Assembly (NCBI GenBank): GCA_930367205.1
Contig: OV884009.1
Location: 106,103,189 to 106,167,188, forward strand
Reading direction: 5' to 3'
Source: Acanthosoma haemorrhoidale
Lineage: Eukaryota > Arthropoda > Insecta > Hemiptera > Acanthosomatidae
DNA length: 64,000 bases
Below the pieces are notes generated by a model. It saw only the letters and a list, made by a program, of their open reading frames with translations, did no database searches and had not been told where the DNA came from. Positions 1 through 15,500 of the stretch are shown one piece after another. The position numbers and the translations under genes are program-made. The number at the start of each line of letters is the position of its first letter. Positions within the stretch are counted from its first letter, which is position 1.

Positions 1-424
1 TTGTGAGAGTTTCAAAGAGAATTCATATTGGGAAGATCCTCAATCATTTGTGCAGGACTAGTTCTGGTAGTAGGTAAAGAGGGAATGGGTAACATTTTAT
101 GTTATGTTACAGTGATGAGCATAGTATGCAGCAGGTAGAAATATTCCTGCTTTTGGTGTAGTATGATCATTAACAGTCAGTAATCACCTTAATAAAGAGT
201 ATTTATGCCACATTTGGTGTAGAACAGATAATTAAAAATATTTTAATATTAGCAATCGGTTTCGAAATTGAGAGGAAAGGGGTAAAATTGTGAGGTCACC
301 TGTATACCTTGTGCAAGGTACTGAACAATTTCTGTGGCAAAATTGGAGAAAATATATTTACCAGTTCAGAAGTCTTTGCTGAATCCACATACATACTCTT
401 CTACTTTATGTATTAGATACTAAC

Positions 425-550
425 CCATCTTTAGAGGTGCAATTGAGTCCCATTTTCCAGTCTTTGGATCAAAGACATCACACTGCTTGATCCCAACCTG
501 CCCATTGAAACCTCCTATACAATAAAGGAAGTCTCCAACATTGCAGACAC
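425..550 (-). CDS. IVNS1ABP: Exon 11: third kelch blade
   Basis: Acceptor CTTTTTTAG|GTGTCT, donor AAGATGG|GTTAGT. Codes GVCNVGDFLYCIGGFNGQ, then CDVFDPKTGKWDSIAPL. The donor shows that at least one more exon follows to the left of base 1. Bases 1-424 contain no recognisable kelch exon. Confidence 0.9.
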
Positions 551-3500
551 CTAAAAAAGAAAAATTATGCTATCCAAAACATTGTCTCTACCATAGATGC
601 ATAAAAAATGATGAGCAATGATTTGTCAATAAACAAATTAATTTAGTTTTTGCAATTTTTGTTGTAAACATATGCAACTACAAAAATAAGTGTACCAACT
701 TAAATTAAATAAAATTTTCATTTAGATGTGACCATATTGGTCAGGGTACATGAAAAATTAGAGCAATTGTAATTTTCGTAGAACATTTTTAGTTTTTTCA
801 AGTTTTTCAGTCAGCTTGTAGGTATTGGCCAATTTCACTTCTATAAATTGCCATAAAAAAAATTGATATGATTCAATATGAGATAATTTGCGTGAAAATC
901 AAAGGTGAGAAATAGGTAAATCGATTAGACACTGGCAACATTCTTTCACATCTTCAAAATCTTATATAATTACTACACTTAACTACAAATCTTGGCTGAT
1001 CAAAACAGTTTTTGAGAGTCTGATTTTAGCCTGTGCACATTAATGCCAGAAAAAAGTTTACATGACTAGCCTTCAAATAAAAATCTTTTTTAAATTCTGT
1101 AAGAAAGCAACTTTACTATCATCAAATATATATTTAATGATTTTTCTTATTATTATTATTTATTAGACTGAATTTAAAAAAGGAATCGTCCTTCTGAGAT
1201 GTATTAAATAGATTGTAGATTGTTTTGACCTGAACCAAGGCAAGGGACCCAGGTTATAAAACTCAGGTGCGTTTTATTTAGAAGCCCATGGCATAATGGG
1301 AAGGCCTGGCTTGCTGGGCAGATAGTGAATGGAAACTGCAATGACTCATCTGAAAAACTCCTTTTTTGGAGTGGGAGAGCTGGAGTACATATGGTAGGAG
1401 AACAAGGCAAATTTTTCTCTTGTTTCTTGTTCCCGGAGCCCTGTCTGAATGCTTTGAAGGAGTTAGCGACCTAAAGGTCTAGAATTGAAGTTATGAGTGA
1501 GTGACCAAGTATTAAAAGACAAAGATTTTACACCAACCAACAGAATAATCATGGCTTTATTGGTATTTATAATTTTTATATTCAATTGTAATTATGAAAA
1601 ATTTAAAGAGTAGCTCTATATATGCATTAAGAACCATCATGAACCCAGGGATATTTATTTCATTTAAAATAAACTGTTATTCCTTATGAAGTTTTCTTCT
1701 AAAATAAAACTAATAAATAAAATTTTATTATATAAAAATTGATTGTGAATCGTAAGAATCACGACAATGTCTAACCCCTATTGGGTAAACTATTGTTGTT
1801 ATGTTAAATGTTCCCATCAAATTAATTTTTTTTCTGTATGTTTTAGTGCATATTAAAATTTGTGGGAGAGTGTGATTAGTCTATATCGATAGACATTATA
1901 CTTGTCGCATTTTGCAGCAAGGAAGACATCATTAAAATAACAGCTAAAATGGACATATATTTCTGATTGAAGTCATAAATAATGAATAAAACAGGACTAT
2001 TCTCCATTGAAATTTAACTTTTGTCATTAAAAAAAATTACTCTTTTGCATTCGGATTTTTTCTTTTTTATTTTTAACCTTGAAAAAAGAGGCTTAAGGTT
2101 TAAGGTGTGATTCTCAAAATATGGTGCTTGGTATTAGGTATTAACCACATATACTGTTCTAATTTTAGTTTGGAATATTTTCTATTTCCTTCACCAATAC
2201 AAGAAACAAATTTTAAACAATTCACTAATTCTTTCTTATTTCAATTTTACTCAATAATAGGAACAAACAGAATGTGGCATACTTCAAATTTTCAATTAAA
2301 AATAAAACATCAGTTAAACTGATGGAAGCCATGAGGATTTAAGAGAATTTGGTCCACCACCTAAATAATTTTTTTTTGTGAAAATGAAGCAAAAAGGACA
2401 ACTTGGTAACAAAAAATATGCTTCCAAAGATAGTCACTGCAATGGCTTGAATTAGGTTATGTGTTTTTTTCAATAATTTTTATTGATTTTTAAGATATAT
2501 TCCGGGAAACTGTTAGTCACACACTGCCAATAATTAATTATAATATTCTTGGACGTATTTTCTATGCAAAAAGGAGGTGAACCAATAAATATGGAAAATA
2601 AATAAATAAACCAAAATGTAAAATTGTATACAATATTGTTTATGTAAAGATTGAATTAGCTACCCATGTTACTCCTCGCTAGTGGAAGCGATGCTACTCT
2701 TTCCCAGCAACCAGTTCCTGATGAGAATACTTCAACTGTCGAAAGCTCAGTTGTTCCATTACATCCACCAACAGCAAATACTTTATCATTGATCACAGCT
2801 ATGTTGAACCTTTCAAACATAAAAATCAACAATTATCAACAATAATTCTCACTAAAAAATAAAAGTACATGGACAAAACTTAATTTGAAAAACATCTTAA
2901 CAACAACAAGAAATAATAATAATCTTAAAAACTTCAAAGATTGTTTTTAACAATAAACATTTTTAATCAGAATAAATAACAAAAATAAGGATTCCCAATT
3001 AAAAAGGATAATATAATTGTAATTAGTACCATTAGCTTCTAATAAAAAACTCCTAATGGTATAATGGACTGAGAATAAATTCTTCAAACATAAAGTTGAA
3101 TTTACCTGTAAATTGATACAGTTTTTCACTTTTCTAAAGGATATTTATTTTAAACAAACATAGAATAAATTAAAAATTTTTAAACCGTCCTCCCTCCAAA
3201 CTTCTTTGGGCAAATATCATGCAGTAAATATGGAGAAGATAAATGTATGATTTTTTTTTTCAAAGGAGTGGTTCAATTGTTTATTATCATGATTTTCATG
3301 ACCACAATCTCACATTACATGCACAATACACAAAATGTTATATCCCCAAAACAAAATTGGTTGTATTGTAAAGTTTATTTGTTTTTTTTTTTAATGGCTT
3401 CAAACATTAGTGGGCAAAGATTCTTTTATTCATTATATCTATTTGAATGATGCATAAAATTTTAAACCGTATACAGCAGACCTCAATATCCAAACTAATG

Positions 3501-6500
3501 TGGGCAGGGGTGATCCACATATGAGAAAAATCTGAATATCGGAGAGTGCCTCTTTTTAATATTTTGTAATGCTTCTTATTATTAGAATGATTTTAAAAAG
3601 GAAAATTCACTGTTAAGAGTTGCTGAAAGGAAAATGTTTTGACCTGACCCTGTCAGGTACCTTGATAAATTAATCAGGTATAGTGAACACGCCTTTAACT
3701 ATGGCCCTTGGTAATAAAAGGAAGGTATACAGGATTCTTGATCCTCACAGGGAAAGGACACAAGGAAATATCCAATTTCTGTATTGAGGCAGATGAGTAC
3801 TTGTAGATGAGAATCAAAGCCTCAGGCCCTTTCTTATTCCTGGAGGTGGTACATTTGAATGCTTCCTCTTAGCCAAGAGGTCTAAGTATGAGTGAGTCAG
3901 CAACTATCAGCTGTGAGGTTGAGTGCAGCAAGGCAGGAGAGAACAACCGGATAGAAAGAAGCCTTTATAACAATTAATAGGGCAGAATATTCTGATTATA
4001 TTATCAGGTGTTTATTAATTTGTAATTGTGAAACATTCAAAGAATAAGTTTATACTTAGGCACCAAGAATCATTACGAACCCTGAGATGTCTTATATTAA
4101 ATTTTAAAATAAATTATTATATTTTACGAAGTATTTTCCTCCTTATCTTTATAAATTAAATAATATTAATATTAATATGACCTGAATAATGGGACTGACA
4201 AACATTTATTGATTTTACTCTGTATCATCTCATATGAATTAAACACTAATACATCCTTATATGAATATACTTTTGATAACATCTTTTGAACGATTTTTCT
4301 ACAGTCCCTTGATTTTTTTCAAAACCATTTGTTTTGTCATATTAGTAATATTCGAAGGAAAAAACTTTGCAATAATTACACAATGTTTTAACAATTTGAA
4401 ATTTGGGAGTGCCAAAGCATTGTAAATAACAAAAATTACTTTAAATAGCAAACATTTAAGACATTTTCTGACTTATAGACAAATTAATCTCTTCACTACC
4501 ACTCGGTGATTCATTTGACATCAATGTATTCTGTTTATAAATAATTAAAAATGCATTACTATCTAAATTTTTCAAATATCTCAATTTACTGGATTTATGT
4601 ATAGCTATTTGTGGAAGCGGAATTCATCTGAAACAGTACAGCAGAGCATCATTGTGATCTTCTCATTGATTATTATTTAATACTGCCTGTAATTAACTCA
4701 TTGCTGTAATATTTAGTCCCTAATATGATTCTCAATTATTTTTCTTTTTTGTTTGCATAAGCATTAGAATATGCAGACAAATTTCACATTGATTTGTTGG
4801 TGAGCACACTTTTAATAACTTTAGGTTGATTTTTACTCGTTTATCTGCTTGTATGAGTTTTTCTTTATTTTTTTATGCAGTCACTTAAGATCCAAGCCAC
4901 AGCATTTAATACATCTGCAATGTTTTTCATATCTTCATCTTTCTTGACTAACTGGATGGCTTCCAACTTCTATTTCTTGTCATAGACACTTTATTTTAAA
5001 AAAGAAAATGTTTTAAGTCCCATATTGATCCAAAGAGAAACACTAAAGTGACTTCTGTGAATATGGGTATTAACTTCTCCACATCCCTCTTATGAAAAGA
5101 TTTTTAAAGTAACAGCAACAGACTTACCTAATAGTAGAATCCCATCGTCCTGTAACTTTTAAAGTGGTATCACAGACCAAAGAATCGCTAGTATATATTC
5201 CAAGAATACACTTCTAATATGCTCTGGCATCAAGAAATACATCAAATTACAGGAGTTTTTTAAAGTAATCATAGGTAAGTTAACTTTATAAATCTTCTAA
5301 ACTTATTTCTTAAAAGTCTTCGTAAAGTTGTAACTTAAATATGTGGTGTATAAAAAAAAAGACCCCTTATTCCAAGGACTGTAAATATGTTAATTCTATT
5401 ATATTCGACTTCCTCAATAAAGTCTTAGTTCAGTTGTTTCTGTCTTGAAACAAAGATTTCAGTTTCTAAAGCAATTCTCATCATTTAAAGCCATTACTGG
5501 ACAAAAAAAGTATGTTATGGGCTGAAGCAGCTACAAAAATTATTCAAACAGAGGAGATATGTTGTTGGTAAGGAAGAAGGGCTTAAGGTGACTATCAATG
5601 AATACTGATGAGGCTAAAGACTCTAATCCAGCTACAAGTTTACACATGCTTGCCAGGGAGTTTGATGTCGAAAGATACGGCTAGTCGCAATCTAGATGGC
5701 ATGGGGAAGGTGAAAAAACTAGGACTGTTCTGCATGAACTTACACTACAACAACTCACTAAGAGGGTGGAAACTTGCAAAAATTTATTTAAAAAACCCTT
5801 ATAATATAAGTTTTTCAATTTGAATCAAAAGATTGTCATATGTTATGAAAAGTGGGTTTACAGATGAAATTGTGATACCTGTGGACAATGAATAGATTGA
5901 ACAGCTTTTCATGTTACTTTACCCTTAATGTATCTGGTCCCCTTAAAAAGGCCCCCTGGCCATTTTGAATTTTTTTTTTTTGTGGCAGCCATCCGAAGAA
6001 GTGGGATCAAGCAACTATTTTTATTTATACTAGAGGAATATAAATTTCAATTTATGTTGGAAAACTGTAATTTTTTCATACTGAACCCATATAGAAAAAC
6101 ATTGATGGATAAAAAAAAATTAGTAGGGAGTAAGGAAGTAGCTAGTAGATAAAAAAAGGTTAGAATAGATGAAGATGTAAACAAGAATATAGCTTCTTCT
6201 CACCAAATACAATTATTTAATACGATAACAAATTATAAAACATTTTTAAATAATAATTTTTTTTTAAACTTAGCAACCAACACTACTCAAAGAACCTAAA
6301 ATTCCAATATATATGACTAGACTAGTACTTGCATGGTCAATAGATTTAATAAAGTATCAAGAGATAAAAGATTGTTTTTTAAATTAAAAAAAAAAACTGC
6401 CAATGTTCCTCTGAAGAACCCCCCTCCCTCTAGAGGTGCCAAGACTTAGTAAGTAGGTAGCTATCCTTTACCATCCTTGGATACAGATCTGTGTTATATC

Positions 6501-9500
6501 TGTTCTGGAATTAAAAAGTAATCTGTTGATGTGGATATCTGTTAAGCTGGCCTACCTTCTGCCTGTCTCACTGCCACCTTATCATTATTATTTTGGCAAT
6601 AAGATGAGGCCTTCTGTTTTTGCAAGAGTTCCTTAATCAGTATGTTGGCCTGCTTATTTCTCAGTTTTCCACAGAGAGGTGATAGTGATCAACATTTCTC
6701 CACTCAAAACCAACAACACTAATGTATTTAAGCATAACATGTTTCTTGTTTTTATAATATTATTTTGGTACTAGTTAGTAGATTAACTTTTGAACAGTTT
6801 GGGACATTAGAATAATTATATACTAAACATAAAAAAAATCAATAGTACTGAAAAATCCATTACTTTAAAGAATATGTTTTTAATATACAAAATAAAATTT
6901 ATTCTTAAATATAATCATAACAAGAAAAAAAATTAACATTAGTCCTTTAGTACAGTAAAACCTCACTAATTCAATAATTTCCATATTTCAAAAATGTTAA
7001 TAGAATTGAGAGATTTCTTTTATATATCTCAAAAACATGACAAGTTTTTTTGTAAAATTTTTGTATCATTTAAAAGTAAAATTTAAAGAGTAAGTTTGAT
7101 TTTTTTTTCTGTATTTTCACTTTTTTATATTTTTTTGACTCTTTTATTTTTAAAAATAAATAGTTATGAAAATATTAGCCATTCAGCTCAATAATGGTAT
7201 TTATATCTTAATCTTAAATTTGATCAACCTCTAATCAGTATAATCCAGATCATTGTGAAATATACGATCACATTTTCAAATCGATTTGATAATTTTTATG
7301 ACTGATACTGCAGAATATACAGGCAGATCGATGAATGACGATTGCTTGTACCTTGTTCAAAGTAAATCATCTCTCTTCAGCAATTAGTTCATTAAATGAG
7401 GAAGTATTTCATTTCATCTTGCCAGAAAAAAAATCTTATATTATTCTTGAAATTTTCTCTTATATCATTAAAAAAAACTTGTATAATTTGGACAAGTCTT
7501 TGCATTAATTAATCAGGTTTTATTGTAGTTATAAATAAAAAAATACATTAATCAAATTATATAGGTGGAAGATAAGTAAAAATAAATTTTATAAGTATGA
7601 GATATGCTAAAATTGAAAAATCTGCATGCAAATTTCAGTTTTAGCATTTGTCATTATAACTAAATGACACAATGACAGGTACTAGACAAACAGCTAATAA
7701 AATTAATGGTACCAGCCATTTATTAGACTTCATACATATGTTACAAACATAGGTTGGACTCAAATTTATTGACATATAGTTGAAAAGATAAAATATACTA
7801 AAATTATGAGATAGGATTTTTGCTTAATATGAAATTGTTAACTTATATTGTGAAGTAGACATTGTTTTATCAGTATATAATTGTGCCAAATAGGGATACC
7901 AAAACAAAACAAAAAAAAATTAATGTCAAAAGTTACATAAGACACAAATTAAACAAAGTTAATTAAGTCTTGAGCTGTTCTATATATTGAGATAATATAA
8001 AGTGATCATAAATAAATATTACAATGTGAATTTTTTTTAATTCATTCTATTGGAGAAAAAAATCCTTTGTCTCCCTCTTAATATGAACTAATAATAATGA
8101 CAAAAAAAAATCATTAAAGATAACATTTACTAACATGCAGATAAAAAAAAAAAAAGAAGTAAACTTACTCATTGAAGTAAATTCAAGTAAAAAAAACTAT
8201 TGAAATAAAAATTTCCCAAAGTCTCTATAGTAAAAATGGTAACAATTTAAAGAATTAATTTCATCGGTGACAAATTAAAAAAAAAAAAAAAAAAAGGCCT
8301 CAAGCATGTATTTCTTTATTATATTATATTTCTTTATTATTTGTATAAATTTTGGTTTCAGAAAAATATCTTCAATCAATTTATTCATTTTTTAAAAAGA
8401 CTGATGAGTTTCTCACAAACATATTCATCTAAGTTTCATAATAAAAAAATAATAAATTTTGTGTTGAATGTACTTCATTAAGCCTAACTGCAGTAGAAAG
8501 AATAAAAATGCCAATAGAACAACTAAAGCTCATGATGAAAATGGTAACAACAAATATTTATACAAATTAATCAAACAATTTTTTGTTTCATTTTGTATAA
8601 GGTAAACAAAGAGTTACCTTCCCCTGGCTTCATGCATCGGAGACAGCGACCTCCATTCGTTGTTGGCTGGAGAGTAGAGTTCGACGGACCGCAGGCACTC
8701 GCCCCTATCGTAACCGCCTGAACAAAGACACAACAAGAACGAACACACAAAACAAAACAAAAATTTTTATCAAAAATCAATTAAAACAATCCGTTTTTTG
8801 TTTGTTTTTTTTTACTTCCCTGTAGTTATACTGAATAAGATAAGATACTGTAATAACTTACCACAAACTAGGAGGCTTCCATTAAGGTTTGCGCAGCCGG
8901 CGCCACATTTTACATTTGCCATTGAGGCCAACTCGCGATACAGTTCAGGCTCAATTACTTCCTTTTCCACTAAACCACTGTTTAGTCTTAGCATCACCGA
9001 GAGGCATACTGGTCGACTTGACAACAAACCCAGTCCTAATAGCGTCTGATCTACAAATTAAAAGAAAATTTAATAGAGCATCTTAATTTTAATTTCGCCA
9101 ATAGTCTGGACATTTTGGCATTTTAACAGGAAAGTCTAGCAGTTGATAATTGGGAATTATGCATATTTTAAAGAACTCTCTATAAACTTTTACTTTCACC
9201 CCCTGAATCTATGCAGCTCTAGTTTTCAAGTATATTTTACAAGAATAAATTGTTTTCTGGCTAATTTTATAACAAAAAAAAATCAAGTTAAGTGTGATAC
9301 ATCATAAAACTAAGCCTAACTGTAGCAGAAACAATAAAAATGCCAATAGAACAACTAAAGCTCATGATGAAAATGGTAACAACAAATATTAATACAAATT
9401 AATCAACACATTTTTTGTTTCCTTTTGTATAAGGTAAACAAAGAGTTACCTTCCCCTGGCTTCATACAAGGTTTGATTGCAGATTTGAAAACGATTTTAT

Positions 9501-12500
9501 TGACAGTTTTAATGTAATAATAGTCCATTAATGCGTAAATACATAATAGATACTATGAATCAGGATATTGGGATCTTTAATTTGATGTCCTACTGCAGGG
9601 GCGGCCAACCTTTTTAGGTCAAGGGTCAAAGTCGTGGTTCCACAAACTTGGACAGGCCAACACCCCCCTCCACCCGTCTTATAAAGTCAATTGAACCTAA
9701 AAATTCTAAAAATCAGAAAACATAATGGGAACAACTTAATATTCAAGGAATTTATCATGCTGTACAGTACCTGAAAAACGAGAGTAACGAAAACACGAAT
9801 GCAGCAAGATTTTTAAATCAAAGCATCCCTAGGTACAGCTCAATGTGAAGCTTGTAATTGTTTTTTATTTACCAACTGCTCAATGTTGGAAGACTCCGCT
9901 GTCAATGCTTCAATTGCTGTCAATTCAGTAAATTTTTCAAATGAGAGTCCGTTAATGACACCCTGATGTCATCTTTTATAAATTTCATCTTAGAGAATGA
10001 TTATATGTTGCACCAATATGTTGAACCAAAATGACAATTATATTGGAGGGCTAAATTGCATAATAAAAGGAACTCTTCATTTTCCAAGAACTTTCAATAT
10101 TGCAGATAATCCAGTCATTCGTTTTTAGTTTTAATCTCAGCTTGCCTTCAGTTTGACCAGCATAGCATGTTCCTGTATGCAAGGGAAATTAGACAGTCAG
10201 TTTTAAGAAAAATCTGTTTCATAAAAGCAAGCTTTGCCTCAAACGATACAACATGAGACATCAGTGCTGGTAAATGATTAGATTTACCTTGCTATCGAGT
10301 GTTCAGCATGTTTAGATCTGTAGTTATGCCACAGAGGAAAGCAAGATCCCAAAGCCATTCATCATCTTCAAGGAGGGGAAAGATGTGAGGAAGTTCTTAA
10401 TTTACTTTTAAGTAAGTTGAGACATCACCAATTAGTTTCCAGAACATTTCCAAAGACTTTCCTATTGAGAGCTAATGAACCTCACAATGGAGAACTAATT
10501 ATCCATGCTTCATTTCCTGGAGATTTCTGCGTCTGAGGGCACAAGCCCTCATTGTTGTTGGTACAGTTGACCACTGGTTCTGGGAAAGAAGATAATTCCA
10601 GTTCCTTGGCACAAAGTGCTTCCTGGTTGATGATGCAAAGATATTTTAGAAGAGGACTTTTCAAATAATTTTCCAATAGTGCAATATAGCTTTTTTTTAA
10701 AGACCATGGCAGGAGCCCCATCAGAGCAAACACTAAAATTTTTGCTAGTCCAAGTTTTTCCTTCAAGAGGGATTTTTATCTCTTCAAAACAGCTTCTCCT
10801 GTAGTTTTTATTCGTAGTTGATGGAGGTCAAGGATTTCTTCAGATGTTTCAAGATTCTTGTTGACCATAAGAACGAAAACACACAGCTGAGCAGATAATT
10901 TGTTGTTGCAAAGTTTGTCTAAAGCCAAAGAAAAATATTTGGAATTTGAAAACCGATTAGAAATTACCTGTGAGTTCAACTCTTTTGCTATCTCGTCAAA
11001 CCGCCACATTACCATATTTTGAGAGCTGTTTAGTCAAATAGTTCAGAAATTTTTTGGATTGTTTGTCTGTTTCGCAAAGATTTTTAAACTGGGCTTGATA
11101 ACTTGCTTTCCATCTCCATGTGGTTTTATTTGTTGAGCCAATAGCAAAGAGATTTCATAGGAAGCTGTTACCATTAAAGGAAGGTCATTTCCTTGTTTTT
11201 GATTATTAATTGCTGTCTGCATAGAGATTTTTTTCTTTTTTTCAATGAAATAAAGGTTTCCCTTATAGTTTAGTAGTGATCACAGCATCTGATCTCAAGA
11301 CTGAACCAACCAGATTCTTAAAATCAAAATCAGAATAATTCTCAGTGAAGTCATTTTCCAAATTGCATATAAAGGATTTCGGCACAATGAAACATTTGCT
11401 GAATTAATAACACACGTTTATTTTACTTTTATACACAAGGTACATGTTCATAAACAACATTCTTAATTAATAATCATAACAAAACGTAGAGGATCCAACA
11501 CTGTTATCCCTCAGGTTAGACAACACAACACAATTTATCTTTCAATATCCCACAGTATATTTGAAACATTTCCACCACAGATCAAACACACTGGTTTTGT
11601 TATGTGTGGATTTGTAAACAGAAACTGATCTTCCCAATCACTGTTAAAACACCGAAACTAGTCTTGGAGGGGGTCCATCATCCCTGGTACTCTCTTGCTG
11701 TGAATTCTGGTAATTGAACTTTTGTATCTTGTCACGTGATGACAGATAAGAACCAAAGAGGGTCTAGAAGGGGTCCAGGAGGTGCTGTCACCTACTAATT
11801 GACACATAGGCTAGACCAATATGTTGCTGGTCCTTACCTTGTGAAGTTACCGACGACACTTATAGATATTTAGTAAATGAACTAAAAAGGTTTACGCAAA
11901 AATAAAAAAAAACCTAATCACAAATTTCCTCCAGAATGAGCAACATTTTATAACTAATTAATTGTCCTATATATAAATTTCAGCAGGGGATTAAACAGGG
12001 CCTAATCCCAAACACCCTACCTGCAATATTAAAACCCCTTCAAGGCCAGAACCATGACTAGTCCTAACAAAGCAAAATTTAACAATGCTATTCATTGTGA
12101 AAGTTGGTCAACAGATGATAGAAGTATTGAAGTATTGGGTGAGCACCAAACAGATATGCTCACAATGCATCTAGAGCTGTATATGTCATTGGTGCTCTCT
12201 CTTTAGCTTTCTCCCCTGTTATTTTTATTTACTAAATAAACTTATTTAATATTATTTCAGAAACTGTCACATAATACTTTAATTTATTATGAGCAACATG
12301 GTAGAAATTTATTTTAGATCGAAAGTCCAGTTTCAAAAATAATAATACTGTGATTATTTAAGTTTTGAACTCCAGAGAGCTGTCATGGGTATTGGGTTTA
12401 TTTCCTCTACCTTTTATTAAAATAACAAGTGCAAAGTTTATTTAGATATTTGCATTCATATTTATTTCTAATTAGGATACTTGCATCTTATGTTTATTAA

Positions 12501-15500
12501 GATGGCTAATGGCTAATACTGCACCTATATCAGACTCACAAAAGTTCTTTTAAAAACTGGTACACAGTATTAAGATTTAAGATTTAGTTGTGATGGGAGT
12601 GTTATATCTTAGGAACACAATAAGCATATTGTAAAACTATCTTTTTTGCAGAAAACTAAGTTAGTGGGGCTACCTGATTCCAAGTTCATATATCAACAGT
12701 TGACTGGGTAACCTGCAAGCATTTTTACTTTCCTTTTTTNNNNNNNNNNNNNNNNNNNNNNNNNNNNNNNNNNNNNNNNNNNNNNNNNNNNNNNNNNNNN
12801 NNNNNNNNNNNNNNNNNNNNNNNNNNNNNNNNNNNNNNNNNNNNNNNNNNNNNNNNNNNNNNNNNNNNNNNNNNNNNNNNNNNNNNNNNNNNNNNNNNNN
12901 NNNNNNNNNNNNNNNNNNNNNNNNNNNNNNNNNNNNNNNNNNNNNNNNNNNNNNNNNNNNNNNNNNNNNNNNNNNNNNNNNNNNNNNNNNNNNNNNNNNN
13001 NNNNNNNNNNNNNNNNNNNNNNNNNNNNNNNNNNNNNNNNNNNNNNNNNNNNNNNNNNNNNNNNNNNNNNNNNNNNNNNNNNNNNNNNNNNNNNNNNNNN
13101 NNNNNNNNNNNNNNNNNNNNNNNNNNNNNNNNNNNNNNNNNNNNNNNNNNNNNNNNNNNNNNNNNNNNNNNNNNNNNNNNNNNNNNNNNNNNNNNNNNNN
13201 NNNNNNNNNNNNNNNNNNNNNNNNNNNNNNNNNNNNNNNAGCTCTTATGGAGTCAGATCAAAACGAATTAAGCTGCCCACCGACTAGGCCGCCAGCACAG
13301 GTGAAAGACCACAGTTCCACCTCATATTATCTTGGGGACCTACAACAATATCTAACTCAACAATATGTTTTAATGTCGTTTTGTTCATCATAATATTGGG
13401 GATTTTCCTTTTTAACTTTCTAATCGACTTTTATGACATAAATATTATAATCACATATAAATATATGACATAAATAAACCAACCCTAAAACTGTTCCTGA
13501 AATAAATCCGTCTTTCTAGTGTGAATAGGAAGACACCTACATGTGTTATTTTGCCTTAAACCCTAACACCAGAATATATCAATGAAACTTTTTTTTTTAC
13601 AGAATTACTTTTATTTTTAGCATCATTCAGGCATTAAATGGACCTACCATCCAAATATCATGACACTGAAAAAATAACTAACAGGGTTAAAGAAGGAAAC
13701 ATGATTTTAATTTAATGACATTGTAACATTAAAAAATAAAAAACAAAAATTACATAATATCAATCAAAGCAACGGAATCTTGAATTTGACACTACACAAT
13801 ATGATAGGGAAATATTTTTCTTTTTATTATGAAGTAATTTATTAATTATGACAAAGCAGTATTTACAATAAGGATGGTTTTATTTTAGAACCATTGTGGC
13901 ATTAAATGAAACTAACATGCAAAACATCACCTCTATTTGTAAAACACACAATTGGAACACACACTTAAAATTGTGGCTCTGGTTCAATGACTTTGAATCA
14001 CATTCATTCTTGAATCACAAATATTTCAATTCAATACAGACTGGACAGATACAAGTGAAAATAGGTTTAGGCTTTTGCTAGTACTGCAAATCTGTCAGGA
14101 GTAACCTCTTTGGATATTTTGTATTGATAGGTGAATCCCTATGGTGGTTATCAGTGATCAGTGAGTAAGCGCCTGGCACAGCCCTCGGTCATGTCGAATG
14201 TTCTGTTTGATCAGATAATATATGTTTTCAACCCATTGAACTCTTTTTATTATATAACCCGCTAACAGGTTATGGGCCCAGGCTGTGTAAATCAGTGAAA
14301 GTATTCGGGAATCGTGTAGTGTTCGCTCCGAGTCGGTTTACCGGTATCCGTGAGAGGCTAAGATGGCGTCGTCAACCGTGTACCCCCAGTTGGACGACTC
14401 AAACTATAAAAACTGGAAATTTAGAGTTATGTGCCTTTTAGAAGAAAAGGGAGTTGAGCACACTATGAAAGAAGAATGGGAAGCTAAAACAACAGCAGAT
14501 AAAAAAGCGGAAAAGAAAGCGAAGAACTTGGTGATTAACTGCGTGACGGAGCGCCATATCGACTATGTCCGAGATACTAAAACTGGAGGAGAGATGCTAT
14601 CTCGCTTGAGTAAAGTTTTCGAAAGGAAGAGCACCATTTCAAAACTCCTCGTACGGAAGAGACTTTTATCATTAAAGTGTACTACACCACTTCAAGAACA
14701 CTTCAACAAGTTTGACTCATTGGTTCGAGATCTGGAAGCGATGGGATCCAAGTTCGAAGAGGACGACCTCGTTTGCCACTTGTTGCTCACCATACCGGAG
14801 AAATATGAAAAATTTGTTACGGTTTTGGAGGTGATAGACACCGACCTAACCCTGGACTTCGTGAAATCTAGATTGTTGGACGCCGAACTGAAGAATGACA
14901 TGCAGTTGGAAAACCACGAAGATGACATTTCTTTTAATGCAAGGACAGGATTTAACAAGTTCAGGAAGTGCTACGGATGTAGTGAATCTGGACATTTGTT
15001 AGCGAATTACCCTAAAAAGCGCGATCACAAGCCGCTATCGAGAGGAGGATATCGATGGGAAAATAAATCGAGAGATTCGAAATCGAAAGGTTTTACATGA
15101 AGAGGTAACCTTCGTAGCTGTAAATAATGATGAATGTTGTGCTTTTACCAGAAAAAGTGAACTTGAGAACGAAATCACTTTTATTTTGGACTCAGGTTGC
15201 ACAGACCATCTTGTTAAGACGGATCTGTTGCCGTTTGTCACGAATATTGAGAATTTAAAGTTCCCCATTAGGATTAAAGTGGCCAATGGACAAGATCTGG
15301 AAGCCAGGCAAAAGGGATTAATGCGACTCTCAAAAGATTCTACGATGATAAAACTGGAAGTGTTGATTGTACAGGATTTGACTTTGAATTTGTTATCAGT
15401 GAAGAAAATTGTTAATACTGGTAAGAAAGTTGTTTTTTCTTCTGAAAATGTCTATATATCTGGCGAAAATTTTAAACTTAATTGCTAAAGTGTTGGAAAA

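Noticed and set aside
8798..9086. Open frames on the plus strand across 8798-9086
   Set aside because: Antisense shadows of exon 8, whose minus-strand translation and splice sites fit the family.
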